From assembly GCF_007655305.1 (NCBI RefSeq), contig NZ_VLOG01000012.1, positions 27,075 through 91,074 of the forward strand: 64,000 bases of DNA, in the 5' to 3' direction. Every line of letters begins with the position of its first letter. Positions within the stretch are counted from its first letter, which is position 1. The position numbers and the translations under genes were made by a program. This stretch comes from Algoriphagus algorifonticola (GTDB lineage: Bacteria; Bacteroidota; Bacteroidia; Cytophagales; Cyclobacteriaceae). Below the pieces are notes generated by a model. It ran no database searches. It was given only the letters and a program-made list of their open reading frames with translations, and was not told the origin of the DNA. Shown here in pieces: positions 18,827-27,568 of this stretch.

Positions 18827-20929
18827 TTACCTGTGAAATAAATACCGGATCAAAAAACTACTTTCGGTAAGTGTGGATCCTTCAATAGTTTGGAGTCCAG
18901 AGCCTATTCTTTCACGGTCAGTATAGCTTGTTCGTGCTATCCTTAAATACAGTCTAATTTGAGAGTTTACGGTATACTCGCTTACTAAATAACTTCGCTG
19001 TCCTTGTCCAAAAAAAGCTGGAATTGAAAAAGTCCAAAGCACATTATTTTCAAATGCAAACAACCTGCTATCATAATCATCAGTGTCAAAAAGCGAATAG
19101 CGGGCAGTAAATTTCCATCTGTTTTTATCCCATTTAAAATCCTGAAGAATAAGAAAGCCCTTGCTTTTGAGACCGTCCATCTGTACTTGTGACCAAAGTA
19201 TGCGAGAACGAATAAAAACCTCCTTGCTCAGTTGATACTCCAAGCTTAGGATGCCATTCGATCTTTTGATAGGCAGCACAAGATAAGGGAGATTAGGCTC
19301 TCCGGAGTCAGATGCATTTCTATCTTTTTGTTCCTCCCTGAATTGAATAAAAGCCGTAAGTGTCCGAGTGGGTCTATAAGTAATTCTTGCAAGCCACTCA
19401 TGACCTGCTGAAGGTGCATACACCCTATATTTCAGCCAGGGAAATTTGAATAAATCATAATAAGCATTGATCTTCCACACTTTGTTGGGACGAAATTCCA
19501 AGCCTAAATAAGTTCCACGCTCATTGATAGGCCTGGTATTTTCGGAAAATGCATTGCCGTAAAAGCTGTGGAAGTTTCGATCGTAATTTCTCCATAAAAA
19601 AGAAAAGTCCAAACGATTGCTCAGGCTGCTGATAAACCCTAAGACCGTACCGTTTCCTCCTGAACTGGAATAGGCAGTCTCTCCAAAAAGGAAAAAATTT
19701 CTCCAATTGTAATTGAGATAGACGCTTCCAACTTGATTGCTTTTTCCGGCAAACTCAAATTGATTGTAGGGTTTTGGATCTCTTATCCATTCATTATCGA
19801 AGGAGGTATGTAAGAAGTTGACTCCGGAGTTCAGTCTTTTATTAGGAACTTTCAATTGGATATTTCCTCCTAAACTGAGCTCTTTAAATTGATTTTTTGT
19901 AGAAAGCTCGCTTGGGGTGCGATGTAGGCCACTTTGATTGAAAGAACTGATCCTGAATTCCTCCCGATTTAAACTGTCGAGTGATTCTGCCAATCTTCCG
20001 TCTTTGGGAGCAAAGGATCCAATGAAGCTGAATTCCCAGTTCTTATAAGTATAGGTAGATCCTATTCCCCTGAAAAATCCAAACTCAAGAGCTGCTGTAT
20101 AAGGGATTATGCCTACTGAACTTCTTCTTACTGTAGGCACAGTCTCTGCACCCTTCCCTAAGGAATATCCGGCACCAAATACTAATCCCTGTCCAAATGA
20201 AGCCTGAAAATCTCCCAGAGAAATGGTTTTCCATTTTCCCACTTGATATCTGGTTAAGTGAAAAGACAGAAAATTGAAGCCATATCGGGCGGTTTTGGGG
20301 TCCCAAGTGAATTTTTCGCCGGGGTCTTTATCCAATGTCATCCCCATGCTGAAATCTTTGGGATGCTGAATTCTCCATCGTAAATAAATATCATTAGGGT
20401 CTCCCAAATAGCGAGTGCTAATTCTTCCTGTTGAGCTGGTATCAGGGGCTGTAAATCCTCTCCTGGTCTCCCAAACTCTGCGAGTTCTGAAAATCAGATA
20501 GGCTTGCTCTTCTTCAGAGACCCTTTTCCAAAAGGATTTTTCCCGTTTGATAGAAGGATTCAAGGCCAGAAAAGGAAGCAATGATTCTATGGTTGCCTGA
20601 TCAAATCCCGGAATCGCTTGCAATTCATAAAGTGATAAAAATGGCCCCATTTCAGCTCTGTATTGGAGAAATTCATTGATTTGAAGAGGGTTAAGCAGAA
20701 ATGTGGACTGTAAGGTTTCCATATCTGCTTTGTTGATATCAATGGGGTTTTGGTAAAGCTGAAAAAGAACCTCGTAAATACTCTCATAATCTAAATCGTC
20801 ATCTTGGACCGGGAATAATCGTTCGATCAATTCATCTAAGTTGAAATTGGCTCGTGGAGGAGCCTGTCCATAAACTGGATTAGTCAAAATGAAAGACAAC
20901 AGCACGATAGAAAATCCAAATGCCCGCAT
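18827..20929 (-). CDS. Outer-membrane protein with N-terminal ComEA-like helix-hairpin-helix domain
   Basis: 700 residues. The signal peptide ends at about YGQ (22). Residues 60-121 (NPIDINKADMETLQ...LQYRAEMGPFLSLYELQAIPGFDQATIESL) follow the ComEA double helix-hairpin-helix pattern, normally a non-specific DNA-binding fold. The remaining roughly 570 residues are amphipathic beta-strands rich in aromatic residues, ending ESSFLIRYLFHR, consistent with a beta-barrel. Its ATG shares an A with the stop of the upstream PorV/PorQ-like gene (TAATG), so translation is probably coupled. Such proteins are widespread in Bacteroidota but their role is unknown to me; DNA uptake is only a hypothesis. Confidence 0.75.
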   Translation of the reverse strand: MRAFGFSIVLLSFILTNPVYGQAPPRANFNLDELIERLFPVQDDDLDYESIYEVLFQLYQNPIDINKADMETLQSTFLLNPLQINEFLQYRAEMGPFLSLYELQAIPGFDQATIESLLPFLALNPSIKREKSFWKRVSEEEQAYLIFRTRRVWETRRGFTAPDTSSTGRISTRYLGDPNDIYLRWRIQHPKDFSMGMTLDKDPGEKFTWDPKTARYGFNFLSFHLTRYQVGKWKTISLGDFQASFGQGLVFGAGYSLGKGAETVPTVRRSSVGIIPYTAALEFGFFRGIGSTYTYKNWEFSFIGSFAPKDGRLAESLDSLNREEFRISSFNQSGLHRTPSELSTKNQFKELSLGGNIQLKVPNKRLNSGVNFLHTSFDNEWIRDPKPYNQFEFAGKSNQVGSVYLNYNWRNFFLFGETAYSSSGGNGTVLGFISSLSNRLDFSFLWRNYDRNFHSFYGNAFSENTRPINERGTYLGLEFRPNKVWKINAYYDLFKFPWLKYRVYAPSAGHEWLARITYRPTRTLTAFIQFREEQKDRNASDSGEPNLPYLVLPIKRSNGILSLEYQLSKEVFIRSRILWSQVQMDGLKSKGFLILQDFKWDKNRWKFTARYSLFDTDDYDSRLFAFENNVLWTFSIPAFFGQGQRSYLVSEYTVNSQIRLYLRIARTSYTDRERIGSGLQTIEGSTLTESSFLIRYLFHR

Positions 20930-21750
20930 TAGTCTCTCAGTTGATACCCCAAACTAAGGTGATGCGTACTTCCTAAGGCAGAATTTTGCCCATAAGAATA
21001 ATCAAATTGAATTTTGCCGGGTAAAACTCCCAAACCAAAAAATAAGCGTGAGGGGTTTGTGTTTACTCCTGAACGTAAGACCAGGAATTCTTGAAGCGTA
21101 TAGGCAATTCCAACCTTAGTAATTGGCTGTATTTGAATATCCTTTTCCACTTCAAGAAATAAATTTAAGCTTTCCAAGGGTCTGTATTCCAATCCCATTT
21201 GAACCGCTGTCGGAAGGCGACTTTCGCTATCCTGGCTGATTTTTCCCCGATTGATATTGCTGATATGAGCTCCTAAAAATAGGTTGGGGGATAGTTCTGC
21301 CACTCCGCCCAAACTAATCAGTAAGCTACCTGCTGAGCCAAAATTCTCAATTTGTGTTTGAAACCATTCGGCTTTGATTCCAATACTGGCAATTCCCAAG
21401 GTATTGGAATACCCCAGGTTAAATGTTTGTTGATTGAATAATTTGGCCCCAAACCGGCTAATCCCAATCCCGAATGTGCCTTTTTGGGTCCGAAATGCTC
21501 CGGCGAGATTTAATGTCGTGAGTTCCTTTAAACCGTATCTGTGATCAAAGCCTACTCCAAGGATTTCTGAACTTGAAATTCTGTCCAGAGCGCCTACATT
21601 GTTGAAAATGGACCAAACGCTAATATGATGAACTCGAATGTTGCCCAAAGCTTGATTGCTCGCTCCATGCACCTGGGTCAAGGGATCCATTTGCGCAATA
21701 GTCAGTTGAATCGAACCGAAAAAGAAGAAGAAAAAAAATCCCTTTCTCAT
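20929..21750 (-). CDS. PorV/PorQ-like outer-membrane beta-barrel protein
   Basis: 273 residues with a signal peptide (MRKGFFFFFFFGSIQLTIAQ) and repeated amphipathic strands ending in LGYQLRD. The opening mature segment (GASNQALGNIRVHHISVWSIFNNVGALDRISS) resembles the PorV/PorQ group, where the pattern of a small exposed barrel start is typical; some members help attach cargo of the type IX secretion system. The match is by pattern only. It is the first gene of a coupled pair with the helix-hairpin-helix barrel protein. No function is assigned. Confidence 0.6.
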   Translation of the reverse strand: MRKGFFFFFFFGSIQLTIAQMDPLTQVHGASNQALGNIRVHHISVWSIFNNVGALDRISSSEILGVGFDHRYGLKELTTLNLAGAFRTQKGTFGIGISRFGAKLFNQQTFNLGYSNTLGIASIGIKAEWFQTQIENFGSAGSLLISLGGVAELSPNLFLGAHISNINRGKISQDSESRLPTAVQMGLEYRPLESLNLFLEVEKDIQIQPITKVGIAYTLQEFLVLRSGVNTNPSRLFFGLGVLPGKIQFDYSYGQNSALGSTHHLSLGYQLRD

Positions 21751-21953
21751 AGGATTGAATTTATTGTTTAAAAGTTCTGCCAGAATTCAGACAGCTATTT
21801 TCCTTTTCTAATAGCGTGAGCTAAACCCCTTTCTTTCAGGCCAGGATTCAAAAATGGTTTACCCAAAACGCTGTGATAGAGAAAGAAAAATCTAATGATA
21901 AGTTAGTTATAAAAATTCTAACTTTTACGTTTGAATCAGGAAATTCTTTTTTT
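21751..21953. other. Non-coding part of the gap upstream of the PorV/PorQ-like gene
   Basis: No ORF. A modest hairpin (AAGTTAG 21900-21906 / CTAACTT 21918-21924) is the only structure I see. No clear TAnnTTTG promoter for the leftward operon was found. Confidence 0.4.
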
Positions 21954-22109
21954 TAATCTGATTATCCGTAATCATGCCAGTTGCCTTATTTTCCTTGCTT
22001 GACAGATTGGAAGACCGATGACCGAAGACCGAAGCTTCCGGATTCTGTTCCTTTCAGCAGACAATAATCCGTATTTTTGTCAATACTGGTAAGAAAGCGG
22101 ATATCCATA
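21954..22109 (+). repeat. 156-bp dispersed repeat, copy A
   Basis: It aligns without gaps to 61775-61930 in the same orientation, with about 15 mismatches in 156 positions (about 90% identity by eye). It starts TAATCTGATTATCCG and ends GATATCCATA, and contains a GACCGAAGACCGAAGCTTCC core. It begins 204 bp upstream of the PorV/PorQ-like gene and ends 4 bp from the stop of the BamA/TamA-like gene. No ORF. Confidence 0.85.
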
Positions 22110-22113
22110 TTTT

Positions 22114-23568
22114 TTAAAAAGGAGCCTTAAAGTTTAAAAAGAAATTGGCACCTCCGTTGTTGTTAAATGAGTATTCAAACCTCAAAACTGCATCATAAAA
22201 TCCTACCATGTCTATACCTAAGCCGTAACCAAACAGGTAGCGATTGGTCAACAAGGCATTTTCAGGGATATTATTTCTATCCTTCACATATCCATGGTCA
22301 AAATTGGCACTGAGATAAAATGTAAAAGGAATAGTACTGAATTGTTCGAGAGGTACAACGCTTGAGATATCATATTCCCAATCGATAAACTTCCATCTAA
22401 AGCTATTCTTATGGACGTAGAGTTGCTGTCCCTCAATTACATTGAGTTCATATCCACGAATGAAGTTAGGGTTGTAACCGATACCCCTAACCAGAGTATA
22501 GGGCTGAGATTGACTGAGAAACCAGTTGGCCGTTAACCCACTCGCAAAATGAAATTTCTCATTTAGCTTCCAATATCGATTCATGGTCAAATTCACCTCA
22601 ATCTCGTCCAGATTTTCTGTTCTAAAAATCCCGTATTTGGTTGCCGAAACCTGCAATAATTCCCCATCCGTGGCGTAAGCTACATTATCCCTTTTATCAT
22701 GTCTAAAGGTGTACGTGGCGTATAAATACTTAAGAGAATTAGAGTTATGCTGGAAATAATTCGGGTTTTGTAAAAGAACCTCGGGATCTATTCTGGTATT
22801 ATTATAACCCAAATTGAAGAAGTGAAAATTGTAGAAAGTCCTTCTGTAGGTGTATCTAAGGGCTAATCCAAAGTTTTTTCTCAAAACATCTTCTTGCTCA
22901 TTGGAGAAGAAGACTTGTTTATTGTTGCTGGATCTGAGTGGAATAGTTTTCTGCTCAAAAAATGTTACCTGAGCTGCAATCCCGTGCTTTTGTTTTTTAT
23001 CAATATATGGTTTGCTGTAAAGCACATCCAATGCTCTGGTAAAACCCAGCTGGCCTGCAAATCGAAGCTTTTCATTTCTTCCTCCTACATTGGCATGAGA
23101 TAAACGTAGCCCAAAATTAACTCTTGAGAAGTCCCGGTTTTGGTTGGTCCACCATTCTGAGAAGTTTCTATCCGCCAACTCAAAAATCAAAGAGGGTAGG
23201 ATATACCACCTTTCTTTGACGGCTATGAGAACTTCCACTTCGTTATTCCCGCTCATTAAAGGCGTAATTTCAACAGAGGTAAAAAGTCTGAGATTGTAGA
23301 TTTTCTTTTGGTCAGCCTGAATAATTTCCAAAAAAGTATTCCAGTCATAATAATAGTCGGTAGTAAAGTCCAACTCCCTTAAAATGATATTCTTCTGAGT
23401 CTTTTCATTTCCAATAATGAAAATATTATTGACCTTCACTGAGTCGGGATAACCGTTGATATACTCTACCATTGGTGCCAAAGAGGTGTCCTGAGCAAAG
23501 GTTTTATCCGGCTTTAGCATTAGCCATGTAAGGCTAAGAAAAAGAATATGTGAAATTTTAAGTTTCAA
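22114..23568 (-). CDS. BamA/TamA-family outer-membrane protein
   Basis: 484 residues. A signal peptide ends near FAQ (26). One POTRA-like domain follows (about 45-115: VNNIFIIGNEKTQKNIILRELDF...IYNLRLFTSVEITPL...VLIAVKERW), then a 16-strand-type Omp85 barrel ending in Phe (FFLNFKAPF). The YxRGYE-like segment NFIRGYELNVIEG resembles the conserved lid-lock loop region of Omp85 proteins. With a single POTRA it is a small Omp85 relative, not the essential BamA (five POTRAs). Its role in outer-membrane assembly or lipid handling is uncertain. Confidence 0.8.
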   Translation of the reverse strand: MKLKISHILFLSLTWLMLKPDKTFAQDTSLAPMVEYINGYPDSVKVNNIFIIGNEKTQKNIILRELDFTTDYYYDWNTFLEIIQADQKKIYNLRLFTSVEITPLMSGNNEVEVLIAVKERWYILPSLIFELADRNFSEWWTNQNRDFSRVNFGLRLSHANVGGRNEKLRFAGQLGFTRALDVLYSKPYIDKKQKHGIAAQVTFFEQKTIPLRSSNNKQVFFSNEQEDVLRKNFGLALRYTYRRTFYNFHFFNLGYNNTRIDPEVLLQNPNYFQHNSNSLKYLYATYTFRHDKRDNVAYATDGELLQVSATKYGIFRTENLDEIEVNLTMNRYWKLNEKFHFASGLTANWFLSQSQPYTLVRGIGYNPNFIRGYELNVIEGQQLYVHKNSFRWKFIDWEYDISSVVPLEQFSTIPFTFYLSANFDHGYVKDRNNIPENALLTNRYLFGYGLGIDMVGFYDAVLRFEYSFNNNGGANFFLNFKAPF

Positions 23569-23585
23569 AAGGAATTCAGAATCAA

Positions 23586-23593
23586 TACTTTTG
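23586..23593 (+). promoter_or_regulatory. Candidate -7 box (TACTTTTG) of yidD
   Basis: A perfect TAnnTTTG match 34 bp before ATG 23628. No TTG lies at the right distance upstream, so support is partial. Confidence 0.35.
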
Positions 23594-23627
23594 GTTTAAA
23601 TAAGCGAGCTCTCCAAACGCTTGAACC

Positions 23628-23852
23628 ATGCTCAAAGACGCCATCAGAAAGATTGCCATTTTCCCTGTTTTGGTATATCAATACACCATTTCTCCTTTAT
23701 TTCCTACAAGCTGTAGATTTACCCCGACTTGCAGTCAATATACCAAAGAGGCCATTTTAAAACATGGTCCACTCAAAGGAGGATGGATGGGGATCAAGCG
23801 CATATCCAGATGCCATCCTTGGGGAGGACATGGACATGATCCCGTACCTTAA
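23628..23852 (+). CDS. yidD: Membrane protein insertion efficiency factor YidD
   Basis: A 74-residue protein with the family signature [31 protein letters not shown]...[24 protein letters not shown], including the three conserved cysteines. YidD is a small membrane-associated protein that supports YidC-dependent membrane insertion. Here it is not next to rnpA/yidC as in many bacteria. Its last 4 bp overlap the convergent lgt gene. Confidence 0.93.
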   Translation: MLKDAIRKIAIFPVLVYQYTISPLFPTSCRFTPTCSQYTKEAILKHGPLKGGWMGIKRISRCHPWGGHGHDPVP

Positions 23853-24952
23853 TTTTCTTTCGCAGGAATACCTTTTTTCAAGGCTCTCAAAACGAGGAGT
23901 ACTCCTGCAATCACCAGTGGAATACTCAAGATTTGCCCCATGTTGAATTTCATGGTCTCTTCAAATTCAACTTGGTTCTCTTTGAAAAACTCCCAGACGA
24001 ATCGCATTCCAAAAACAGAAATCAAGAATAAACCAAGAAGTAAACCTTCAGGAACCCGCTCTTTATATTTAATCCAAATGCTTAATAAAATTAAGAAAAT
24101 GATAAAATAAGAAATTGATTCATAAATCTGGGTTGGGTGCTTGGCTCGGCCAAATGTTTTGACTGTGGCCACATATTGGTTAGACTCCTCAGTCAAAGTC
24201 AGATTTAGTGGAGTTTCCACTTCTTCTGCCAAATACTTTTTGGAGGAATTAAACTGAGTCAATGCGTATTTGATATCGCTTCTTAAAGTAGACTCCAAGG
24301 TTTCCTTAGTGAAGTTTCCCTTGTTGATGACAATGTCAATATTCACAGGAACAATACCATTTCCATTTAGCTCATTTTGCCTATCCTCTGGTTTGTAGGC
24401 ATCAATAGACTCTACAGGAACCCGCAAGCTTTCCAAAACCTCCTCGGTATCTCTCATATACACAATACCGGTGTCCGTTCCTGTGTCTTTACCCCCGATT
24501 TCAGAGTTCATTAAATTTCCAAAGCGAATCAAAGCACCAGTCATAGCGGTTACAATGACAATTCGATCAACCACCCATAGGTAACTTTGTCCAGGAGTCT
24601 TTTTGGCATAAAGCCAAAGCGCAAAAAGGATTGCAATAGCGGCTCCATGGGAAGCAAGTCCACCTTCCCAGACTTTGAGGATGTCTATGGGATTGCTTAA
24701 ATATTTTTCGGGTTCATAAAACAAAACATGCCCCAATCGAGCGCCAATGATTGTTGCCAGCACCATGTAAATGGTCAATTTATCTACCAAAGCTTCATTA
24801 TGTCCTTCTTTTTTGAAGAAATAAACCATGAACTGTTGGGAGATAATAAAGCCCAAGGCAAACAAAAGGCTGTACCACCGAAGTCTTTCAAATCCTGCAA
24901 AAACAGCTGGATTAGGGTCCCACACTACATAATTTAAGATAAAAGAGAGCAT
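23849..24952 (-). CDS. lgt: Phosphatidylglycerol-prolipoprotein diacylglyceryl transferase
   Basis: 367 residues, inner-membrane enzyme that transfers diacylglycerol to the lipobox cysteine of prolipoproteins. The signature [16 protein letters not shown] (about 139-154, R143) and the HPTQIYES motif (about 272-279) are present. It is about 75 residues longer than E. coli Lgt: a hydrophilic insert (about 155-265) lies between the signature and the HPTQ motif, on the periplasmic side if topology is conserved. It is the last gene of the acpP-fabF-rnc-nadE-lgt run, 13 bp after nadE. Confidence 0.93.
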   Translation of the reverse strand: MLSFILNYVVWDPNPAVFAGFERLRWYSLLFALGFIISQQFMVYFFKKEGHNEALVDKLTIYMVLATIIGARLGHVLFYEPEKYLSNPIDILKVWEGGLASHGAAIAILFALWLYAKKTPGQSYLWVVDRIVIVTAMTGALIRFGNLMNSEIGGKDTGTDTGIVYMRDTEEVLESLRVPVESIDAYKPEDRQNELNGNGIVPVNIDIVINKGNFTKETLESTLRSDIKYALTQFNSSKKYLAEEVETPLNLTLTEESNQYVATVKTFGRAKHPTQIYESISYFIIFLILLSIWIKYKERVPEGLLLGLFLISVFGMRFVWEFFKENQVEFEETMKFNMGQILSIPLVIAGVLLVLRALKKGIPAKEN

Positions 24953-24965
24953 AAATTAGGTTTGG

Positions 24966-26804
24966 TCAAAGTTGATCTAATTGTTCTAATTCTTCTTTGT
25001 ATCCCCCTGATAAAATTGGAAATCTGTACCAGGTTTTGGGGTCTACATTGAATTGGTCCAAGTGAAAGGAGGGAGCCAATCGCTCTCTTTTCCATTGGTT
25101 TCTGGACCAAAGTTGAAAGAATTTTTTAATATATCCCTTCAAAATCTGATCTTCTATCTGTATCTCTTCTTTTAAAATCAGAAATACATCCATAGGTGAT
25201 CTTCGGTCTCTGATTGCGAGTTTTTCTATTTCTACAATCAGCGAATAAGGCATCAAATCTTTTTCATCAGTTTGAGTCCTTTCAGCCGGCCTTAATTCAG
25301 CTGAAGGCTGCAGGGAATTCACTAAAGCTAATCCTGGCCTGTCGAGATTTATTTCTGCCCAGCGCAACCAATGAAGTATAAAATATTTATCTACCGCTGC
25401 AATAGGGGAGATACTTCCGCTGGTATCACCGTCCATGGTAGTATAACCTACGTCTCCTTCACTTCTATTGGATGTAGCGAGCAGCAAAGCATTATTGATA
25501 TTTGCCAGCATCCAAATAATTGGAGATCGGGTTCTAGCCTGAATATTCTGCAAGGTGATATCATCCTCGGCCCAAGTCAATTTCCTGCCAATAGCATTTT
25601 CAATTTTCTGGGTATAAGTGCCGACCTCTTCATCAATGGTCCAATGATAAAAGGTTGCTCCTAGGCTTTCAGCCAATTCTTTAGCACTTTTAAACGTGTC
25701 AACCGATGAATTTTTAGTGCCCTGATAAGCGGTAGTGAGAAGTTGATTTACCAACTCTTTTTCTGCAGAAGCTGAATTTTGAGGGATTGGAAAAGAGATT
25801 TTTTTGCAGAAGTTTTCTAGTCCTAATTCTTGAATTCCTCTTCTGACCATTTCTGCGACCAAAATCGCAACGGTGGAGGAATCAGCGCCTCCGGATAGGG
25901 AAAGTACAAATCCTCTGCTTTTGCTTTTTCTCAAATAATCAAAGAGGCCTAAACTGGCGGCTTGAACAAACTCTTCCTCCTTGCTTAGGATTCTAGCAAT
26001 TTCTTGAACTTCTTCTTTGACTTCAAAAGTCAAAACCTGAAAATCTTGGTAGGATAGGAGTTGATTTCTATACAAAACCTTGCCGGATTTAGCCAGCATA
26101 GTCTCTCCGTCGAAGATCATTCGACCAGCTTCATTTCCAAGTAAGTTGACATAGCAGTAATAGCAGTCAAATTCCTTGGAGCTAAATTCAATCAATTCTT
26201 TCCGCTCTAGGGTTTTTCCCATGGCGAAATGACTAGCACTTGGATTGAATATTAAATCTACTTTTCGTTCGCAAAGTCTATAGCCAGGTCGAATAGGTCC
26301 TCTCCAGGCATCTTCACAAATTTCAAAACCATAGTGGATGTTTTTGTGATGAAAAGTAATATCTCCAAAAGGGATTTTTTCACCGAAGAAATCCAGGTCG
26401 ATAATCTCATGAGCTTTCCAAGGGGTAAACCAGCGAAATTCGTAATGAACTCCGTCTATGGCCATATACTGCTTTGCCACAAAACCTTTCAGTTTCCCGT
26501 CTTCCACAATAGCCATCGTATTGTAAACCTTATTTTCAATTCTCACAGGAAGCCCAATGGCAACAGTGATTCCCTTGCAATGGGGCAATAAGGTTTTGAG
26601 TTGATCCAGAGCTTTGATAGGAAACCAATAGCTTAAAAATAAATCCTCAGAGCCATAGCCTGTGATGGCCAGCTCAGGGAAACAAAGAAGTTCTACCTTC
26701 TTTTCTCTAGCTTCATTGATTGCAGAAACAATTCTTTGGAGGTTGCCAGACCAATCCAAAGGTGTTTGATTTAGGGGAGCTGCTCCGATTTTGATTGCAG
26801 ACAT
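24966..26804 (-). CDS. nadE: Glutamine-dependent NAD+ synthetase
   Basis: 612 residues with two domains. The N-terminal nitrilase-type glutaminase (about 1-265) has the triad E44 (FPELAITGYG), K111 and C163 (GFEICEDAW). The C-terminal NAD synthase domain (about 280-600) has the ATP pyrophosphatase loop SGGADS (304-309). It amidates nicotinic acid adenine dinucleotide to NAD+ using ammonia from glutamine. It lies between rnc and lgt with short gaps (16 and 13 bp), suggesting one transcript. Confidence 0.95.
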   Translation of the reverse strand: MSAIKIGAAPLNQTPLDWSGNLQRIVSAINEAREKKVELLCFPELAITGYGSEDLFLSYWFPIKALDQLKTLLPHCKGITVAIGLPVRIENKVYNTMAIVEDGKLKGFVAKQYMAIDGVHYEFRWFTPWKAHEIIDLDFFGEKIPFGDITFHHKNIHYGFEICEDAWRGPIRPGYRLCERKVDLIFNPSASHFAMGKTLERKELIEFSSKEFDCYYCYVNLLGNEAGRMIFDGETMLAKSGKVLYRNQLLSYQDFQVLTFEVKEEVQEIARILSKEEEFVQAASLGLFDYLRKSKSRGFVLSLSGGADSSTVAILVAEMVRRGIQELGLENFCKKISFPIPQNSASAEKELVNQLLTTAYQGTKNSSVDTFKSAKELAESLGATFYHWTIDEEVGTYTQKIENAIGRKLTWAEDDITLQNIQARTRSPIIWMLANINNALLLATSNRSEGDVGYTTMDGDTSGSISPIAAVDKYFILHWLRWAEINLDRPGLALVNSLQPSAELRPAERTQTDEKDLMPYSLIVEIEKLAIRDRRSPMDVFLILKEEIQIEDQILKGYIKKFFQLWSRNQWKRERLAPSFHLDQFNVDPKTWYRFPILSGGYKEELEQLDQL

Positions 26805-26820
26805 GTGTAATTGATTTGAA

Positions 26821-27561
26821 TCAGGTGGCGATATTCAGTTCTTCACAGGCATTTTTGGAGGCATCTTGTTCGGCTTTCTTTTTAGTGCTTCCTTTTCCTT
26901 GAGCTACACTTTTGCCTTCTACTTCCAGCCCCACAATAAACTCTTTGAATCGCTGATTGCCGTGTACTTGCAATACTTTAAACTCCAGCTGTTTGTTTTC
27001 TTTTTGGGACCACTCGATGATTTTACTCTTGTAATTGGTGGTCGTGGCGATCATTCCCTCCAAGTCAAAGTGGAGGAGAATTCTTTTAAGAATAAAGCGC
27101 TTGGTAAAATGATAGCCCCGATCCAAATAGGTGGCTCCAATGAAAGCTTCCAGCATATCTCCATAAAGAGATTTATTTCCTGTAAAGTTTCTTTCTCCTA
27201 TTTCCTGATCCAGGACATTTCTGAGCCCAATTTTAATTCCTGTTTCATTCAGACTTTCCCGGTTTACCAGTTTGGAACGGGTTTCCGTCAAAAAGCCCTC
27301 ATCTCTGTAGGGATATTTTTGAAAAAGATGCTCAGCGATGACAGCACCTAGCACTGCATCTCCCAAAAACTCCAGTCTTTCATTGGAAATCCTGAATCCT
27401 TTGGAAGTTTCCTCTCCTAATCCGGCAGGAGTTAATGCGAGTCGGTAGAGAGAAATATTAAAAGGCTTGCTCCCGGTCATTAATTTGACCGAGGCAGCAA
27501 GCCTTTTGTCTTTATTGTTGAGAAAGAGAAGATGTACTCCGAGTTTCTGAAAGAGTTTCAA
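26821..27561 (-). CDS. rnc: Ribonuclease III
   Basis: 246 residues from TTG 27561. The catalytic signature NERLEFLGDAVL, the downstream GDMLEAFIGATYLDRG motif and a C-terminal dsRNA-binding domain (GSTKKKAEQDASKNACEEL) are intact. It cleaves double-stranded RNA in rRNA processing and mRNA decay. A longer reading from ATG 27618 would overlap the conserved end of fabF by 50 bp, so I prefer the TTG, 7 nt after the fabF stop; the annotated start could differ. A strong hairpin lies 55-102 nt into the coding sequence, possibly a self-cleavage site. Confidence 0.93.
   Translation of the reverse strand: MKLFQKLGVHLLFLNNKDKRLAASVKLMTGSKPFNISLYRLALTPAGLGEETSKGFRISNERLEFLGDAVLGAVIAEHLFQKYPYRDEGFLTETRSKLVNRESLNETGIKIGLRNVLDQEIGERNFTGNKSLYGDMLEAFIGATYLDRGYHFTKRFILKRILLHFDLEGMIATTTNYKSKIIEWSQKENKQLEFKVLQVHGNQRFKEFIVGLEVEGKSVAQGKGSTKKKAEQDASKNACEELNIAT
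27460..27507 (-). promoter_or_regulatory. Strong RNA hairpin inside the 5' part of rnc
   Basis: In the rnc mRNA, AAAAGGCTTGCT (27507-27496) pairs perfectly with AGCAAGCCTTTT (27471-27460). Inside that, two GC pairs and CGGTCA/TGACCG continue the stem, giving about 20 bp with two single-base bulges and a 6-nt loop. It encodes the ordinary residues KRLAASVKLMTGSKPF, so the structure sits on coding sequence. A role in RNase III autoregulation or attenuation is inference. Confidence 0.6.
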
Positions 27562-27568
27562 ACCCTGA

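Noticed and set aside
26866-27351. 161-codon plus-strand frame inside rnc
   Set aside because: Antisense to the catalytic and dsRNA-binding regions of RNase III; no independent evidence.
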